64,000 nucleotides of DNA from Zygosaccharomyces rouxii (Eukaryota; Ascomycota; Saccharomycetes; Saccharomycetales; Saccharomycetaceae): the NCBI RefSeq assembly GCF_000026365.1, contig NC_012996.1, forward strand, positions 744,001-808,000. Reading direction: 5' to 3'. Position 1 is the stretch's first letter, and each line of letters begins with the position of its first letter. The translations under genes were made by a program, and so were the position numbers. Under the pieces are notes generated by a model. The model did not search any database. It saw only the letters and a list, made by a program, of their open reading frames with translations, and was not told the DNA's origin. This document shows, one piece after another, positions 1 through 10,199 of this stretch.

Positions 1-353
1 TAGTATCTTCCCCGGATGTAAATCATATGTAAATCATCGGAACGCTCCATGCGTTAATGCATTTAGCAGACAGCAGATGCAATGCATTTACAATCCGTTC
101 GGGACACCGGTGCCTAAATGACAACCAGAATCTCGGACAGAGTTTGAGCGGCAGGAAAAAGGGAAGGAGAAAGGAAGGGTAAGGGCATTGTTTCATAATG
201 AGAATCGTGGAATCTGATTGTAAGATTCCTCCCCATACATAAAGACCCAAGAAAGTTCAAGACTGGATAGAAATTAGGAGATCATCCCATTAGGCGTTTG
301 GTACAGTTAATCTCAATAGAAGATCGATTCTCTCATATTTCCCGCTTCAAGAT
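1..353. other. Upstream region of the VIR1-like gene
   Basis: This stretch holds no supportable gene. The only open frame is a 75-codon one on the minus strand without family resemblance. It is presumably the promoter and 5' leader of the plus-strand gene that begins at 354. No URS1, TATAAA or other strong motif was recognised. Confidence 0.5.
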
Positions 354-2777
354 ATGAGTCGGCTAAACGAAAGTTATCCTCACGTTTCCGATGGAACCGC
401 CAAGGCACTAGTGAGTTCTACGGTAAAAGTCATGAGATACCTAAGCAATACTGGAGATTACAAGGTTGTTTTCAAATTGATCAACGCGCTTGGATTCTTT
501 AATCAAAAAGTAGTAGAAGGTAGACTCAATGGTTCAGATCTCGAAGGAATAGACGTTTTCACACCAATCCTTCAAAGTGAAGAAGTAATGAAACACAAGT
601 TAGATCTGGTGGCAATTTTTCTAGCGTATCTTTCTATCCACAGAGAATTTCACCCTTTGATACTGAACTCAATAAAGGATTGGTGTAAACTTTTGCCTGA
701 AAAGAAGTTGATCACATGCACTGATACCAAGTACATGCCAGGTTTTTACACAGTGGTTTCACTATTGGATCAATATGAAGAAGTAACACCTCAGATTTTA
801 CAGTATTTGGAATTGGATTTAGCTCATGTCCTGGTACACGTTTGGGTTCCCCAGTGGTTGCAGATAGCACAGACACCATTAGAAAACGATAGCTTAGCAG
901 ATTTACTTCTCAATGAAGCCAAATTAGACTTCGTCGTAGCTACATCGAATGATTTGGGGCAATTTATAGCCAACAAACATTTACAAAAGGAACCTCCGAC
1001 GTCATACTTCATTTACAAGATATGCAAAAGAATTTCATTATTCGCAGATTGGATGCCCAGCTCCTTGTATAAACCAGCTGCCCAACTAGCCATATCTCAC
1101 GGTAGCTCAGCTAGTGGGTTACATTTTGATTTGCAAGTACTCATGGAAGTAGTAGATCATCCTGAACTGAATTTTTTCCAAGAACCTCGTTTGGTATCTT
1201 TGCTACACCAGGCAACTAACAATTTGCGTAAAGTACCTTTCCACAAATTACACGCTGCCCTGGGTACTTTAGGATCTATCCAGAGTTTACCCGCTATTAT
1301 TAACATGGTTCAGCTCTTATTGTGCAAATTTTTAATCAATGCAGGCAATGTAAGTGAATTAATTCAAAAAGCTGATTACCGGTTACAACTTCACCCAAAT
1401 GAAAAGAAGTGGTTCAACAACAGAACAAACAACAAATATCAAATACCATCATGGTTTGAAACTTCACTCCTACCACCCTTACCACCAATCGCAAAATCTA
1501 TGTTTGTCTTTGATAATAATGAGCACGAATCAGAGCAAGAGGCTAAAAGTTTTACAATAATTACCAATTTACTTTTTGAATCTCTTAATATGGTCATTCT
1601 GATGAACACAGAGATGTTAAAACAATACCAATGGTTGAATATTGATCCACTCATGATAGACGTTTCAGATGAGACTTTTAACATAAGGCATCTTGTGGCG
1701 GGACAATTCTTGTTACTTTACCTTATTCCCATCATTATGGCGGCAATGTTATCTCAGCAGTTGCTGGAATCACAAGTTGGTATTTTAAGTGAGAAGAGAA
1801 AATCCATTATGAGGAAAATTATCTTTTCCAACACTACCCGCCTCTGTGAGACTTTGATACATGCTCATGGTAACATTGCGCTTTACCACCTCCTTAAATT
1901 ATGTACTAAAGCCTCCGCTGAAGATATGGTCCTACAAGGGATTTGCCTCGAACTTTTACACCATATTTTTTTTGGTCCAAATGGGACATATAATAAGCAA
2001 CTGTGTCTAGAGAATAAACTGACGACCCAAGCACTAGAGAATTATATCACAGTTTGGAATGATGGATCACATAGATACCAACCTTTTTTCGAGAAAATTT
2101 TGAACGTGGAGCAACCTTCAGTAGAGGTTAGAACCATTCCAGTGTCTGAACTCTACGAACTTTTACCTGATCATGAAGAAATTCTACGAACCCTTCAGGA
2201 AAGGAGTAGTAGCACACCGAAATCTTCAGCTCCTTCCTCCGTGACTAAGGAGAATTCACAGCAAAAGGTTGGCCTAACATCTCGTTCTGGTAATGTAGGA
2301 ACTACAACTCCCTTAACATACAAATATAATCCCTACTCAACTCCATCGTTTGAACCATCAAAACCAGTAACACTTACTCCACCGGTTTCATTTTCCTCAG
2401 GCACGTATACAGCTGATACAATGGGTAGTACCCCAGACACTTATACGTTTAATCCACGTAACAACGAAATGATGATGGGAAGAACCACTACTCCTTCGGA
2501 TACGAACAACTACAGCACCGTTTTTAATGGATCTTTCAGTGGAGAGCCTCTTTCCAATTTATCAAGAACCATAGAAAGTCTTAATGGAACACCACAAACA
2601 CCATCTAAAGGGTTCTTCAGCAGTCCTTGGGATGGATCTCCAGGAATTAGTGTAACTCCGAACAATAGTAAAATCGTCAGCACAGGTAAGAATTATATCC
2701 TGGGTGGTCATAACAGGATTAAAAATAACAGTAGAGCACAATCCATTCACATTGACAATTTTAAAACTGGTCCCTGA
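354..2777 (+). CDS. VIR1: VIR1/YGL036W-like protein (candidate m6A-writer subunit)
   Basis: This is an 807-residue protein with no motif I can name. Residues about 1-600 look all-helical, like an ARM/HEAT-type scaffold. Residues about 610-807 are a Ser/Thr/Pro/Asn-rich, probably disordered tail. The assignment rests on position and orientation. In S. cerevisiae YGL036W lies next to MIG1 (YGL035C) in the same relative orientation, and here the two are separated only by ENP2, SEC9 and ECL1, which S. cerevisiae keeps elsewhere. YGL036W has been named Vir1, a Virilizer-like scaffold of the meiotic mRNA m6A methyltransferase complex with Ime4, Mum2, Slz1, Kar4 and Dyn2. The S. cerevisiae protein is about 100 residues longer. 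The ATG at 354 is the first in frame. The function is inferred from synteny, not read from a catalytic motif. Confidence 0.55.
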   Translation: MSRLNESYPHVSDGTAKALVSSTVKVMRYLSNTGDYKVVFKLINALGFFNQKVVEGRLNGSDLEGIDVFTPILQSEEVMKHKLDLVAIFLAYLSIHREFHPLILNSIKDWCKLLPEKKLITCTDTKYMPGFYTVVSLLDQYEEVTPQILQYLELDLAHVLVHVWVPQWLQIAQTPLENDSLADLLLNEAKLDFVVATSNDLGQFIANKHLQKEPPTSYFIYKICKRISLFADWMPSSLYKPAAQLAISHGSSASGLHFDLQVLMEVVDHPELNFFQEPRLVSLLHQATNNLRKVPFHKLHAALGTLGSIQSLPAIINMVQLLLCKFLINAGNVSELIQKADYRLQLHPNEKKWFNNRTNNKYQIPSWFETSLLPPLPPIAKSMFVFDNNEHESEQEAKSFTIITNLLFESLNMVILMNTEMLKQYQWLNIDPLMIDVSDETFNIRHLVAGQFLLLYLIPIIMAAMLSQQLLESQVGILSEKRKSIMRKIIFSNTTRLCETLIHAHGNIALYHLLKLCTKASAEDMVLQGICLELLHHIFFGPNGTYNKQLCLENKLTTQALENYITVWNDGSHRYQPFFEKILNVEQPSVEVRTIPVSELYELLPDHEEILRTLQERSSSTPKSSAPSSVTKENSQQKVGLTSRSGNVGTTTPLTYKYNPYSTPSFEPSKPVTLTPPVSFSSGTYTADTMGSTPDTYTFNPRNNEMMMGRTTTPSDTNNYSTVFNGSFSGEPLSNLSRTIESLNGTPQTPSKGFFSSPWDGSPGISVTPNNSKIVSTGKNYILGGHNRIKNNSRAQSIHIDNFKTGP

Positions 2778-2864
2778 TTTGCCAGCGGAGTGTTTGACGC
2801 ATCAATATCAAATATTACTAGCCATCTTTCTAAATATTATTTCGCTTTAATTCATTTTAAATGT

Positions 2865-2960
2865 CGGGTAACGCATTCATACTGCGAGCCGGTGAATAAA
2901 AAAAAAGATGAAAAATTTCAAGATCATCGCAGCTCATCGCAGCTCATCTCATCTCATCGC
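2865..2960 (+). promoter_or_regulatory. ENP2 promoter: Reb1 site, RRPE and repeated PAC motifs
   Basis: CGGGTAA (2865-2871) matches the Reb1 consensus. TGAAAAATTT (2909-2918) matches the RRPE element. CTCATCGC, the reverse complement of the PAC core GCGATGAG, occurs at 2933-2940 and 2953-2960, with near copies at 2923-2930 and 2943-2950. PAC and RRPE together mark ribosome-biogenesis genes in yeast, bound by Dot6/Tod6 and Stb3, which fits ENP2. The last PAC lies only about 40 bp from the ATG, so the 5' leader must be short. Confidence 0.7.
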
Positions 2961-3000
2961 ATACAATACAAAGGCATAGGCGGTATAGAGAAGTAAAACC

Positions 3001-5052
3001 ATGGTTCTAAAGTCTACTTCTGCCAGTGATATCTCAGTGTATCAAGTTTCAGGGACAAATGTCTCGAGATCCCTTCCAGATTGGATAGCGAAAAGGCGTA
3101 AGAGAACTTTGAAGAACGATCTCGAGTATCAGAATCGTGTGGAATTGGTACAGGATTTTGAATTTAGTGAAGCCTCTAACAGAATAAAAGTCACCAAAGA
3201 TGGTCAATCTGCGATGGCTACCGGTACCTATAAACCACAGATACATTTATATGATTTTGCCAACCTTTCTTTAAAATTTGAAAGGCATACAGATGCTGAA
3301 AATGTGGATTTTCTTTTCCTTTCAGATGATTGGACCAAAAGTGTACATTTACAAAACGATAGAAGTATTCAATTTCAAAATAAAGGTGGACTACACTACA
3401 CTACACGTATTCCCAAATTTGGTAGAAGCTTAGCTTATAATCCTTTAAATTGTGATTTGTACGTGGGGAGTAGTAGTGATGAATTGTACAGATTGAACTT
3501 GGAACAAGGTAGATTTTTGAATCCTTTTAAATTAGAGACAGAGGGTGTTAATCATGTTTCCACATGTGAGACTAATGGGTTACTTGCCGTTGGTATGGAA
3601 AATAATGTCGTTGAATTTTGGGATCCTAGATCTCGTTCACGTATTTGTAATTTAGTTTTGGGAAACCAATTGGACAATTCACCCTTTGAAGTTACTACAA
3701 CTAGTTTCCGTCAAGATGGATTAAATTTTGCGTGCGGTACTTCTAATGGTTATACCTACTTGTACGATCTGCGGTCTTCGGAACCTTATGCTGTGAAAGA
3801 TCAAGGTTATGGATTTCCACTTAAAAAGATCATATGGCTAGACAATGTCGACACAGAAAATAAAATTATGACATCAGATAAAAGAATTGCTAAAATTTGG
3901 GATAGAGTGACTGGTAAGCCATATGCATCTATGGAACCTAATGTAGATATTAACGATGTGGAACACGTTCCTGGTACAGGTATGTTTTTCACTGCCAACG
4001 AAGGTATACCGATGCACACGTACTACATTCCTCATTTGGGTCCTTCTCCACGTTGGTGCTCTTTCTTAGACTCTATCACTGAAGAATTGGAAGAAAAACC
4101 AAGTGAAACCGTTTATTCCAACTACAGATTCATCACTAGGGATGATATGAAGAAATTGAATCTAAGCCATTTAATTGGATCAAACGTGCTAAGAGCTTAC
4201 ATGCATGGTTATTTCATCAATAACGAACTCTATGATAAAGTTGCATTGCTGGCCAATCCCAACGCTTACAGAGATGAAAGAGAAAGAGAAATTAGACGTC
4301 GTATTGAAAAGGAAAGAGAATCAAGAATTAGAACTACAGGTGCTGTTAAGAAACCTAAGGTCAAAGTTAACAAAGAATTGGTTGATAAACTATCTCAAAA
4401 GCGTGGTGATACCGCTACTGAAAAGGTGTTGGCTGATGATCGTTTCAAAGAAATGTTCGCCGACGACGACTTCCAGCTTGATGAAGATGATTATGATTAC
4501 AAACAGTTGAACCCTGTCAAATCTGCTAGGGAAACTGAGGAAGGTTCAGCTAAGCGTATCAGAGCATTGACTGCAGCTGAAGAATCCGATGAAGAAAGAA
4601 TAGCGAACCGTAGCGCTGAAGACGACGAAGAATCCGAATCCTCCGAATCCGAATCTGAGCCTGAACCGGAACTTAACGAACAGGAGACTAAGAGATTACA
4701 GAAACAATTAAAGAATCAAGAGCGTAAGAGACGTGAAAAGGCTGATGAAGATAAATTCATGAGTGAGTTTAACGTTGGTGCTGCTCAAAACGATTCTCGC
4801 CAGGTAACCTTTGATGAAAAGGTAAAGGAACAGCGTGAGCAAGAACAAGACAAAAAAGATGGCGGAGCCCTATTACACCGTAACCATCGTGGTGAAGCGG
4901 AAATTACATTCATTCCTCAGAAGAACAAGCCAAGCCAGTCTAAAAAGACTTCCAATAACAAGAAAACTGAAAGGAATCCAAGCGAGTCTGGTAGGTCTAG
5001 GCCTCGTTATGAGGGTAGAAGGGCTAGTAAGAATGTTTTCAGAGGGATGTAA
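3001..5052 (+). CDS. ENP2: Ribosome biogenesis WD-repeat protein Enp2
   Basis: Enp2 is an essential nucleolar protein of the SSU processome / 90S pre-ribosome, needed for 18S rRNA maturation. The 683-residue product is close to the S. cerevisiae length (707). Residues about 50-370 form WD40-type beta-propeller repeats. The following conserved helical segment (about 375-480) is typical of the Enp2/NOL10 family. Residues about 500-570 are highly acidic (runs of Asp/Glu/Ser), and the C-terminus is Lys/Arg-rich, as expected for a nucleolar protein. The ATG at 3001 starts the conserved N-terminus. The PAC/RRPE elements just upstream support ribosome-biogenesis co-regulation. In S. cerevisiae (YGR145W) it neighbours ECL1 (YGR146C), which also lies nearby here. 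Confidence 0.95.
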   Translation: MVLKSTSASDISVYQVSGTNVSRSLPDWIAKRRKRTLKNDLEYQNRVELVQDFEFSEASNRIKVTKDGQSAMATGTYKPQIHLYDFANLSLKFERHTDAENVDFLFLSDDWTKSVHLQNDRSIQFQNKGGLHYTTRIPKFGRSLAYNPLNCDLYVGSSSDELYRLNLEQGRFLNPFKLETEGVNHVSTCETNGLLAVGMENNVVEFWDPRSRSRICNLVLGNQLDNSPFEVTTTSFRQDGLNFACGTSNGYTYLYDLRSSEPYAVKDQGYGFPLKKIIWLDNVDTENKIMTSDKRIAKIWDRVTGKPYASMEPNVDINDVEHVPGTGMFFTANEGIPMHTYYIPHLGPSPRWCSFLDSITEELEEKPSETVYSNYRFITRDDMKKLNLSHLIGSNVLRAYMHGYFINNELYDKVALLANPNAYRDEREREIRRRIEKERESRIRTTGAVKKPKVKVNKELVDKLSQKRGDTATEKVLADDRFKEMFADDDFQLDEDDYDYKQLNPVKSARETEEGSAKRIRALTAAEESDEERIANRSAEDDEESESSESESEPEPELNEQETKRLQKQLKNQERKRREKADEDKFMSEFNVGAAQNDSRQVTFDEKVKEQREQEQDKKDGGALLHRNHRGEAEITFIPQKNKPSQSKKTSNNKKTERNPSESGRSRPRYEGRRASKNVFRGM

Positions 5053-5648
5053 AATAAGTGCCTTCTGGTTAAATATTGTATGTAACGGTAGTAATAGATG
5101 AAATTTTTTTTGATATTTTTAAGACGTCCATGTGATTGCTTGCTTAGGTTACTAAATTGTTTCTATTCTCTGATTTGAACATTCTTACCAAATAAGAAGT
5201 TCGCATATGGTATTGTCAATTGTATCGTGGCCCATTTCGTTGCCATGTCATCGGGTTTTCTTCAAAGCCTTGACGGGTTCTACTGGAGTTTGCCAAGGCG
5301 CAGATTTGAAAAATTAATCGGCAAAAGAAGAACGGGCCATATTAATGACTAAACGTAAATGAGCTCAATGTTCAAGCTCCGTTTACCTTAAACGAATGAA
5401 TGAATTTCGCGCTTGGATCGCTCAAATTATTGCAAGTTATTTTCTAAATAAATCAAAGTAAATCAAATCAAATCAATCTATTTTAAGCCCATGATGTTAA
5501 TCGATCACTTTAATTTATTGGAATAACGTCAGAATTTGCTCATGCAATGCCACCTTCAAAGGCACTAGAACATTCATTGAGAGGAATTTCAAATACGAAA
5601 GGGTGAAAGAATTCAGTGAGTTCCCTTCGCCTGCAAACTATTGTCATC

Positions 5649-5669
5649 CCAGCGTCACAGTGACGCTGG
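5649..5669. repeat. 21-bp perfect palindrome in the SEC9 upstream region
   Basis: CCAGCGTCAC, one central A, then GTGACGCTGG. The two 10-bp arms are perfectly complementary. It lies about 375 bp before the SEC9 start. It could be a dimeric transcription-factor site or a cruciform. I do not recognise a known factor for the full motif. Confidence 0.9.
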
Positions 5670-5828
5670 CGCCGAAATCGACAAACATTACAAAAAGAAA
5701 AAACTCTTGTTACACAGGGGTAAGGGAGCAGTATTACTTGCAGACTTGAATCAAAGCAAACGATTATCCGTAACTTAATTCAAATCTTGAAGCACGCTCT
5801 AGAAGCCATACAACTTATCACGCCATAT

Positions 5829-5858
5829 TCACGTGACCACAAAATTGTCTGTTACCCG
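5829..5858 (+). promoter_or_regulatory. Cbf1/Pho4-type E-box and Reb1 site, SEC9 promoter
   Basis: TCACGTGA at 5829-5836 is a palindromic E-box of the Cbf1/Pho4 type. TTACCCG at 5852-5858 is a Reb1 consensus. Both lie about 185-215 bp upstream of the SEC9 ATG, where general regulatory factor sites are common in yeast promoters. Confidence 0.55.
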
Positions 5859-6043
5859 CACTGGAGTCGTTTCTTTTCCCAATCAGTAGCCTAAATCACC
5901 AAAGACTAAACCTTACCGCTTCAAACCTGAATTATAACTAAGTACTTATAAATGCTTTTATAAGATAACCATCACAACTAGGTCGAGGGTTAGTTGTAGA
6001 TCGTTATAGTCATATTAACAAAAGCCTTTTCGATTCATATAGG

Positions 6044-7789
6044 ATGGGTATTAAAAAATTGCTAAAGATCAAACCTCCCGAGGAGCAAACCCATGACAAG
6101 AATAGGGAGGAGTTAATGGAACTTGGTATTACTACTAAGAATCCTAATAAGAAGAAAAGAGATAAATTCGCAGCTTATGGTCAATACGCAAGAGACAAAT
6201 CAAAGAATAAAGTATACGCGCCTCCAGGATATGAGCCATACGCGACAGGTGAAAGTGAAGATTTGAATAAAAGTGAACTTGACAGCTCCGTACAAAATAG
6301 TGGTTCAGATGGATCTAGTTCCAACCCTTACCAAGTTGCTGGTAACGAGGCCGATCCATATGCCGTTAAGGCGGGAGATGGATTGAGTAGTGATCCATTT
6401 GCAAATGTTGGTGCAGGTGCCTTGGGGATTGGCTCTCGTAATTTTGCTAGTGCTTATGATGGGTTAACTTCACATTCTCCAAGACCTAGTGCTGGTACTA
6501 GTCGTGCTGGTGCTGGCACCGGTACTTCTAACAATCCGTACAACGATGTTCCTGCAACCACCAATGTGGGGAATAGAAGAGCAGGAGGGTCGCCAGGAGT
6601 TGAAGCTGCTAGAAGTAATCCGTACGGTAGACGGGCTGCTGCCGGTGCATATCCTTCCGCTGCTATGGGCGGTGAGGGTCCTCCTGCATCCACTGGTGGA
6701 AATCCGTACTCGTCGATGGGTATCGATGAATACAGTGATGGTATGAAGCAACCAAACTTAGATTTCGATCTAGATTTGAATGAAGGTCCAAGAGAAGGAG
6801 AATATGATCCGAACCAAGTCGCAGTGGATGAGGATCTAAATGAAACGATTCAAGACCAGAGTGATAATCTCAATAATGCCCCCACTTCACAAGAACAAGA
6901 GCTTTTGCCCAAGCCAGCCCCTCAACGACAACAACAACAACCAGCACCTCAAATGTACAATCCCCAACCTCAGTGGCAGTTTGAAGAGGAAGAGGTTGAA
7001 CAGAGAGTACAAGGTCAAGAAATGGGTGCTTCCAACCGCGGATACAAAACTTTTGAAGAGCTACAAAAAGAGGAAGAGGCAAGACAACAACAAGAGGAGG
7101 ACGAAGCTGTCGATGAAGTTAAACAAGAGATCAGATTCACCAAGCAAGGATCGGTTCAATCTACGCGTAATACTCTGCGTATGGCACAAGAAGCTGAAAT
7201 GTCAGGTATGAACACAATAGGTATGTTGGGACATCAAAATAACCAATTCGGTGACATCGAAAACAATCTGGATTTAATGTATGCGCATAACCGTGTTGCA
7301 GATGATAAAATCGGTGAATTGAAGAAGTTAAACAGGTCTATGTTTGCCGTTCACGTTGGTAATCCGTTTACCTCTCGGCGCCGTGCGCGTGAAAAGGCAG
7401 AAACTATGAAGAATAGAAAGATTGAAGAGAAGATGCTACAGCAGGAAAAATTACAAGGCGTTCAATCGTCTACAAAACGTGTGGAAGGTGCGCTGAGTCC
7501 CGGTAATGAACCCTTATCCACCAGCGATCGTTACAAGAGGGAAGAAATCTTGAATCGTGCCAAGAGGTATCAATTCGAAGCCGACGAGGAAGATGATATG
7601 ATGGAAGTTGAAATCGACAAGAATCTGGACCAGATCGGACAAATTAGTGGCCGTCTAAAGAAATTGGCCTTGGCTACAGGTGATGAAATTGATGCACAGA
7701 GGAAAAGATTGGGTAAAATGGAAGATAATGCCGACGATATGGATATTCGTCTACATATGAACACTCAACGTATGGCGGGGATTCGTTAG
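6044..7789 (+). CDS. SEC9: Plasma-membrane t-SNARE Sec9 (SNAP-25 family)
   Basis: Sec9 pairs with Sso1/2 and Snc1/2 to drive fusion of secretory vesicles with the plasma membrane. The 581-residue product (651 in S. cerevisiae) keeps the conserved N-terminus starting MGIKKLLKIKPPEE and the KFAAYGQYA / YAPPGYEPYA segment. A long disordered region follows, rich in Asn-Pro-Tyr repeats and Gln. Two SNARE helices come after it: Qb at about residues 345-410 and Qc at about 515-578. The linker lacks a palmitoylated Cys cluster, as in yeast Sec9. WGD yeasts also carry Spo20, a sporulation paralogue. The long N-terminal extension and exact N-terminal motif fit SEC9. In S. cerevisiae it is at YGR009C, so its place next to ENP2 reflects rearranged ancestral order. 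Confidence 0.95.
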   Translation: MGIKKLLKIKPPEEQTHDKNREELMELGITTKNPNKKKRDKFAAYGQYARDKSKNKVYAPPGYEPYATGESEDLNKSELDSSVQNSGSDGSSSNPYQVAGNEADPYAVKAGDGLSSDPFANVGAGALGIGSRNFASAYDGLTSHSPRPSAGTSRAGAGTGTSNNPYNDVPATTNVGNRRAGGSPGVEAARSNPYGRRAAAGAYPSAAMGGEGPPASTGGNPYSSMGIDEYSDGMKQPNLDFDLDLNEGPREGEYDPNQVAVDEDLNETIQDQSDNLNNAPTSQEQELLPKPAPQRQQQQPAPQMYNPQPQWQFEEEEVEQRVQGQEMGASNRGYKTFEELQKEEEARQQQEEDEAVDEVKQEIRFTKQGSVQSTRNTLRMAQEAEMSGMNTIGMLGHQNNQFGDIENNLDLMYAHNRVADDKIGELKKLNRSMFAVHVGNPFTSRRRAREKAETMKNRKIEEKMLQQEKLQGVQSSTKRVEGALSPGNEPLSTSDRYKREEILNRAKRYQFEADEEDDMMEVEIDKNLDQIGQISGRLKKLALATGDEIDAQRKRLGKMEDNADDMDIRLHMNTQRMAGIR

Positions 7790-7902
7790 TTAAATTAAAT
7801 CCATGCAAAATATTTTGTATTGGTATGCTATGCTATTTATCTATATGTGTATATGCTAAAACTTTTTTTTTTTTTTAGTCATTACTAAACGTATATCTCA
7901 TT

Positions 7903-8322
7903 TCACCAATGGCATTGCGACAACCACAATTTGTAATTGTCTTCTGCAACGCGATCCAGCACTTGAACCGCATTGCCCGCACCCGGACTGCATGGTTCCT
8001 TTACAGCCTGCGTACGAGGAACCGCCTGTGATGCAGATTCCAGTTCCATCAGCATGTAGTCGCTGTCTTCAATACCGCTCGCAGGAGGCGGCACCATCCC
8101 GTCCATCGGCAGAAGAAGCGGAGAAGCAATTAGCGAGTCTACATCACCAAGTGAGCTAGCGCTTTCACTCAATTCAGCAGGTGCCGCCGCAGGCGGCACC
8201 CTGCTGGTATCCTTTACCATGCACTCTTCACTACAGTATAGAAGCTCATCCACTCGAGGCGGCAGAGAGTCTTGTGGAATGAGCTGATCGCACACAATGC
8301 AAAAGTCATTAAATGCTGACAT
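7903..8322 (-). CDS. ECL1: Ecl1-family zinc-binding protein
   Basis: This small protein of 139 residues (211 in S. cerevisiae) has the Ecl1-family N-terminal cysteine motif: FCIVCDQLI at about residues 7-15, then LLYCSEEC at about 28-35. In S. pombe and S. cerevisiae, Ecl1 proteins extend chronological lifespan and act in the response to sulphur or zinc limitation. The middle is Ala/Pro/Ser-rich and poorly conserved. The gene lies between SEC9 and MIG1. ECL1 (YGR146C) follows ENP2 (YGR145W) in S. cerevisiae, so position agrees. The stop is about 110 bp from the SEC9 stop, so the two genes converge. Confidence 0.85.
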   Translation of the reverse strand: MSAFNDFCIVCDQLIPQDSLPPRVDELLYCSEECMVKDTSRVPPAAAPAELSESASSLGDVDSLIASPLLLPMDGMVPPPASGIEDSDYMLMELESASQAVPRTQAVKEPCSPGAGNAVQVLDRVAEDNYKLWLSQCHW

Positions 8323-8796
8323 GATGTGACGGCTGTTTAGTGGCGCTGTCTCTTTTATGCGGTTCTCTTGGTACGCCAGATTTTAGCGGGAGGGGGCCAT
8401 GCTACTTGCCTACACTCTTGATCCGCTTGTTATATATCAGGGAGTCTATCGTTAAAGCGTCCAATTCGGCGAAACTCTTGGTCAGGTGCCTTTCGAACAC
8501 CGCGCAAGTTCTAGTGAATTCTCGCTAATTTGTTATTTTTAACCATACGGGCGTCTTGGGTGTGTATCAAGCGAAGCGAACCCCATGCATCTTGCGATGA
8601 GCAATTTTTCGTACAAAACGTTACTAATTAAATTGAACCGGGTCTCGCCCTGATTACGTTACGCGTATTTACTGTGATAATTCGTATTGGGTTGTATTGT
8701 TTCGTATCATATTGTACAGACGGATACAGGCTGAAGAATAGAAAGACGGCGGGACTGAAAAAGTTTTTTTTTTTCCGGTCAACACGCCCGATGGGT
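8323..8796. other. ECL1 upstream / MIG1 downstream intergenic region
   Basis: About 470 bp lie between the MIG1 stop and the ECL1 start, both genes on the minus strand. It serves as MIG1 3' region and ECL1 promoter. No gene is supported. A T-rich tract lies at 8764-8774. Confidence 0.5.
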
Positions 8797-9786
8797 CTAG
8801 CCGGTAGGAAACTGTAGGGGGAGACTTCTGAGGGGCGGTAGCGGGGCGGGATCCTGATCTGGATTTTGCGCGGGGTGACTATTAGCGTCAGTATGATGTG
8901 TAGAGTTGCTGATACCAGCGGCCGAAGCAGAGCCGGAGAAAGCCGTCGAAGCACCCGCTGTAGAAGGAAGGGCCGTTGACGGATCGTGCTGCTGTTGCTG
9001 CTGCCGCTGGATCTCTAGTAATCTGTTGCTTAGTTCCGCAGGACCTAATGTAGGAGTAGGTAATATCGGGGCAACAGTATTAGTTGCGCTGGTAGTGTTT
9101 ACATTTGCTCTTGCAACGCTTTCGCTTCTACTGCTTGCCGGCGTTGCAGTTCTACTTCTTTTTCTTCCTCTGTCGGAATCATCGCTGTCTGAATCTGACT
9201 CTCTCAACATATCGTTCAAACTCAAGGCGCTTCCTGGTCTTCTTCGCAGTGGCGCCGTTGAGTCAACATAAGTTGGAGCGGTTGTAGTTAGCGGTGTCAT
9301 TCGCTGTAATGAAGATAGTGCAGTAAGACGTTGGCGGCTGCTACTACGGCTCACCGTAGGTGTAGTGCCTGGAGTTGCAAACGGTGTCGATGAAGGACTA
9401 ATTGCCAATTCTGGTTCTTGAGATTCCGAAGTGCCTCGAAGTAGCGAGAGAGAGGTGCTCGATGAGGAATGGGAAGGAGGTTCATCAGAAGGTGGAGCCG
9501 GCGAATCTTGGGGTTTAGTTTCTTGTAGTATTTCACTCTTCTTCTTTCTACCTCTTTTAGCCCTTGGCTGTGGATTCGTATGGATTCTCCTGTGTCTTGT
9601 CAATTCATCACTGCGACTAAAGCGTTTACCACAATTTTTGAAATCACAAACGTGAGGTTTTTCACCTGTATGTGTCCTCATGTGACGGGTTTGGTGTTCC
9701 AACCTATGGAATGCTCTATGGCAAATAGGACAGACATGGGGCCTTGGTGCATGTTCACCATTGTTTTTTCGTGGGGTTTCAGTCAT
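8797..9786 (-). CDS. MIG1: Glucose-repression C2H2 zinc-finger repressor Mig1
   Basis: Mig1 binds GC-box sites with Ssn6-Tup1 and represses genes for alternative carbon sources. Snf1 inactivates it when glucose is low. The 329-residue protein has two adjacent C2H2 fingers at about residues 17-69, joined by the canonical THTGEKPH linker, with the [10 protein letters not shown] recognition helix typical of the Mig/Egr class. A basic KRGRKKK segment follows. The middle is Ser/Thr-rich and disordered, with an acidic [12 protein letters not shown] patch. The C-terminal [12 protein letters not shown] resembles the Mig1 effector motif. It is much shorter than S. cerevisiae Mig1 (504). MIG2/MIG3 share the fingers, but the C-terminus and the neighbours HOP2 and VIR1 point to MIG1. 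The gene is visibly more GC-rich than its neighbours. Confidence 0.9.
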   Translation of the reverse strand: MTETPRKNNGEHAPRPHVCPICHRAFHRLEHQTRHMRTHTGEKPHVCDFKNCGKRFSRSDELTRHRRIHTNPQPRAKRGRKKKSEILQETKPQDSPAPPSDEPPSHSSSSTSLSLLRGTSESQEPELAISPSSTPFATPGTTPTVSRSSSRQRLTALSSLQRMTPLTTTAPTYVDSTAPLRRRPGSALSLNDMLRESDSDSDDSDRGRKRSRTATPASSRSESVARANVNTTSATNTVAPILPTPTLGPAELSNRLLEIQRQQQQQHDPSTALPSTAGASTAFSGSASAAGISNSTHHTDANSHPAQNPDQDPAPLPPLRSLPLQFPTG

Positions 9787-10199
9787 GGCTTCTTTTCGTA
9801 TGTATCAGTTGAATGTGGTTTGTAGTTGGAAGGCGAGATGAGCTGCGCTACTAGCAGCTAATCGCTGCGAGTGATGGGAGTAGAAGCGAGTAGTAAACAA
9901 CGGGCTTAGGAGTTGGAGTGGGGTGGGTAGAGAGCGGGTACAAGGCAGGTGGGGGCCGGGATATGGATGGGTTGGGTTTGGGTTGGGAAATGGGTCTGAT
10001 GGAATTGGAGAGTAGTAAGGTACCGGAGGCTCGCATGGAGGTTGTATGCGTGTAGAGTTGCAGTGGCAGTTTCTGTCGGGGTAACGCGTGTGCCTTCGAG
10101 GAAAAGACGATTGGTGCGGCGAAATGCGAGTCACGCGAGCTGGTCCGGGTGACGTTTAGCCGCGCAGAGGAGGGGGCGGGCCGCCAACGTGCGGTGGAG

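Larger units (their letters stand above)
5053..6043. other. Long intergenic region upstream of SEC9
   Basis: About 990 bp lie between the ENP2 stop and SEC9 with no credible coding sequence. The region holds a perfect 21-bp palindrome (5649-5669), a Cbf1/Pho4-type TCACGTGA (5829-5836) and a Reb1 site TTACCCG (5852-5858). The last two are 190-215 bp before the SEC9 ATG and probably belong to its promoter. Confidence 0.6.

Noticed and set aside
5829..5836. TCACGTGA as CDEI of a centromere
   Set aside because: No AT-rich CDEII block followed by a CDEIII-like TTCCGAA was found next to it. A Cbf1/Pho4 promoter site is more likely.
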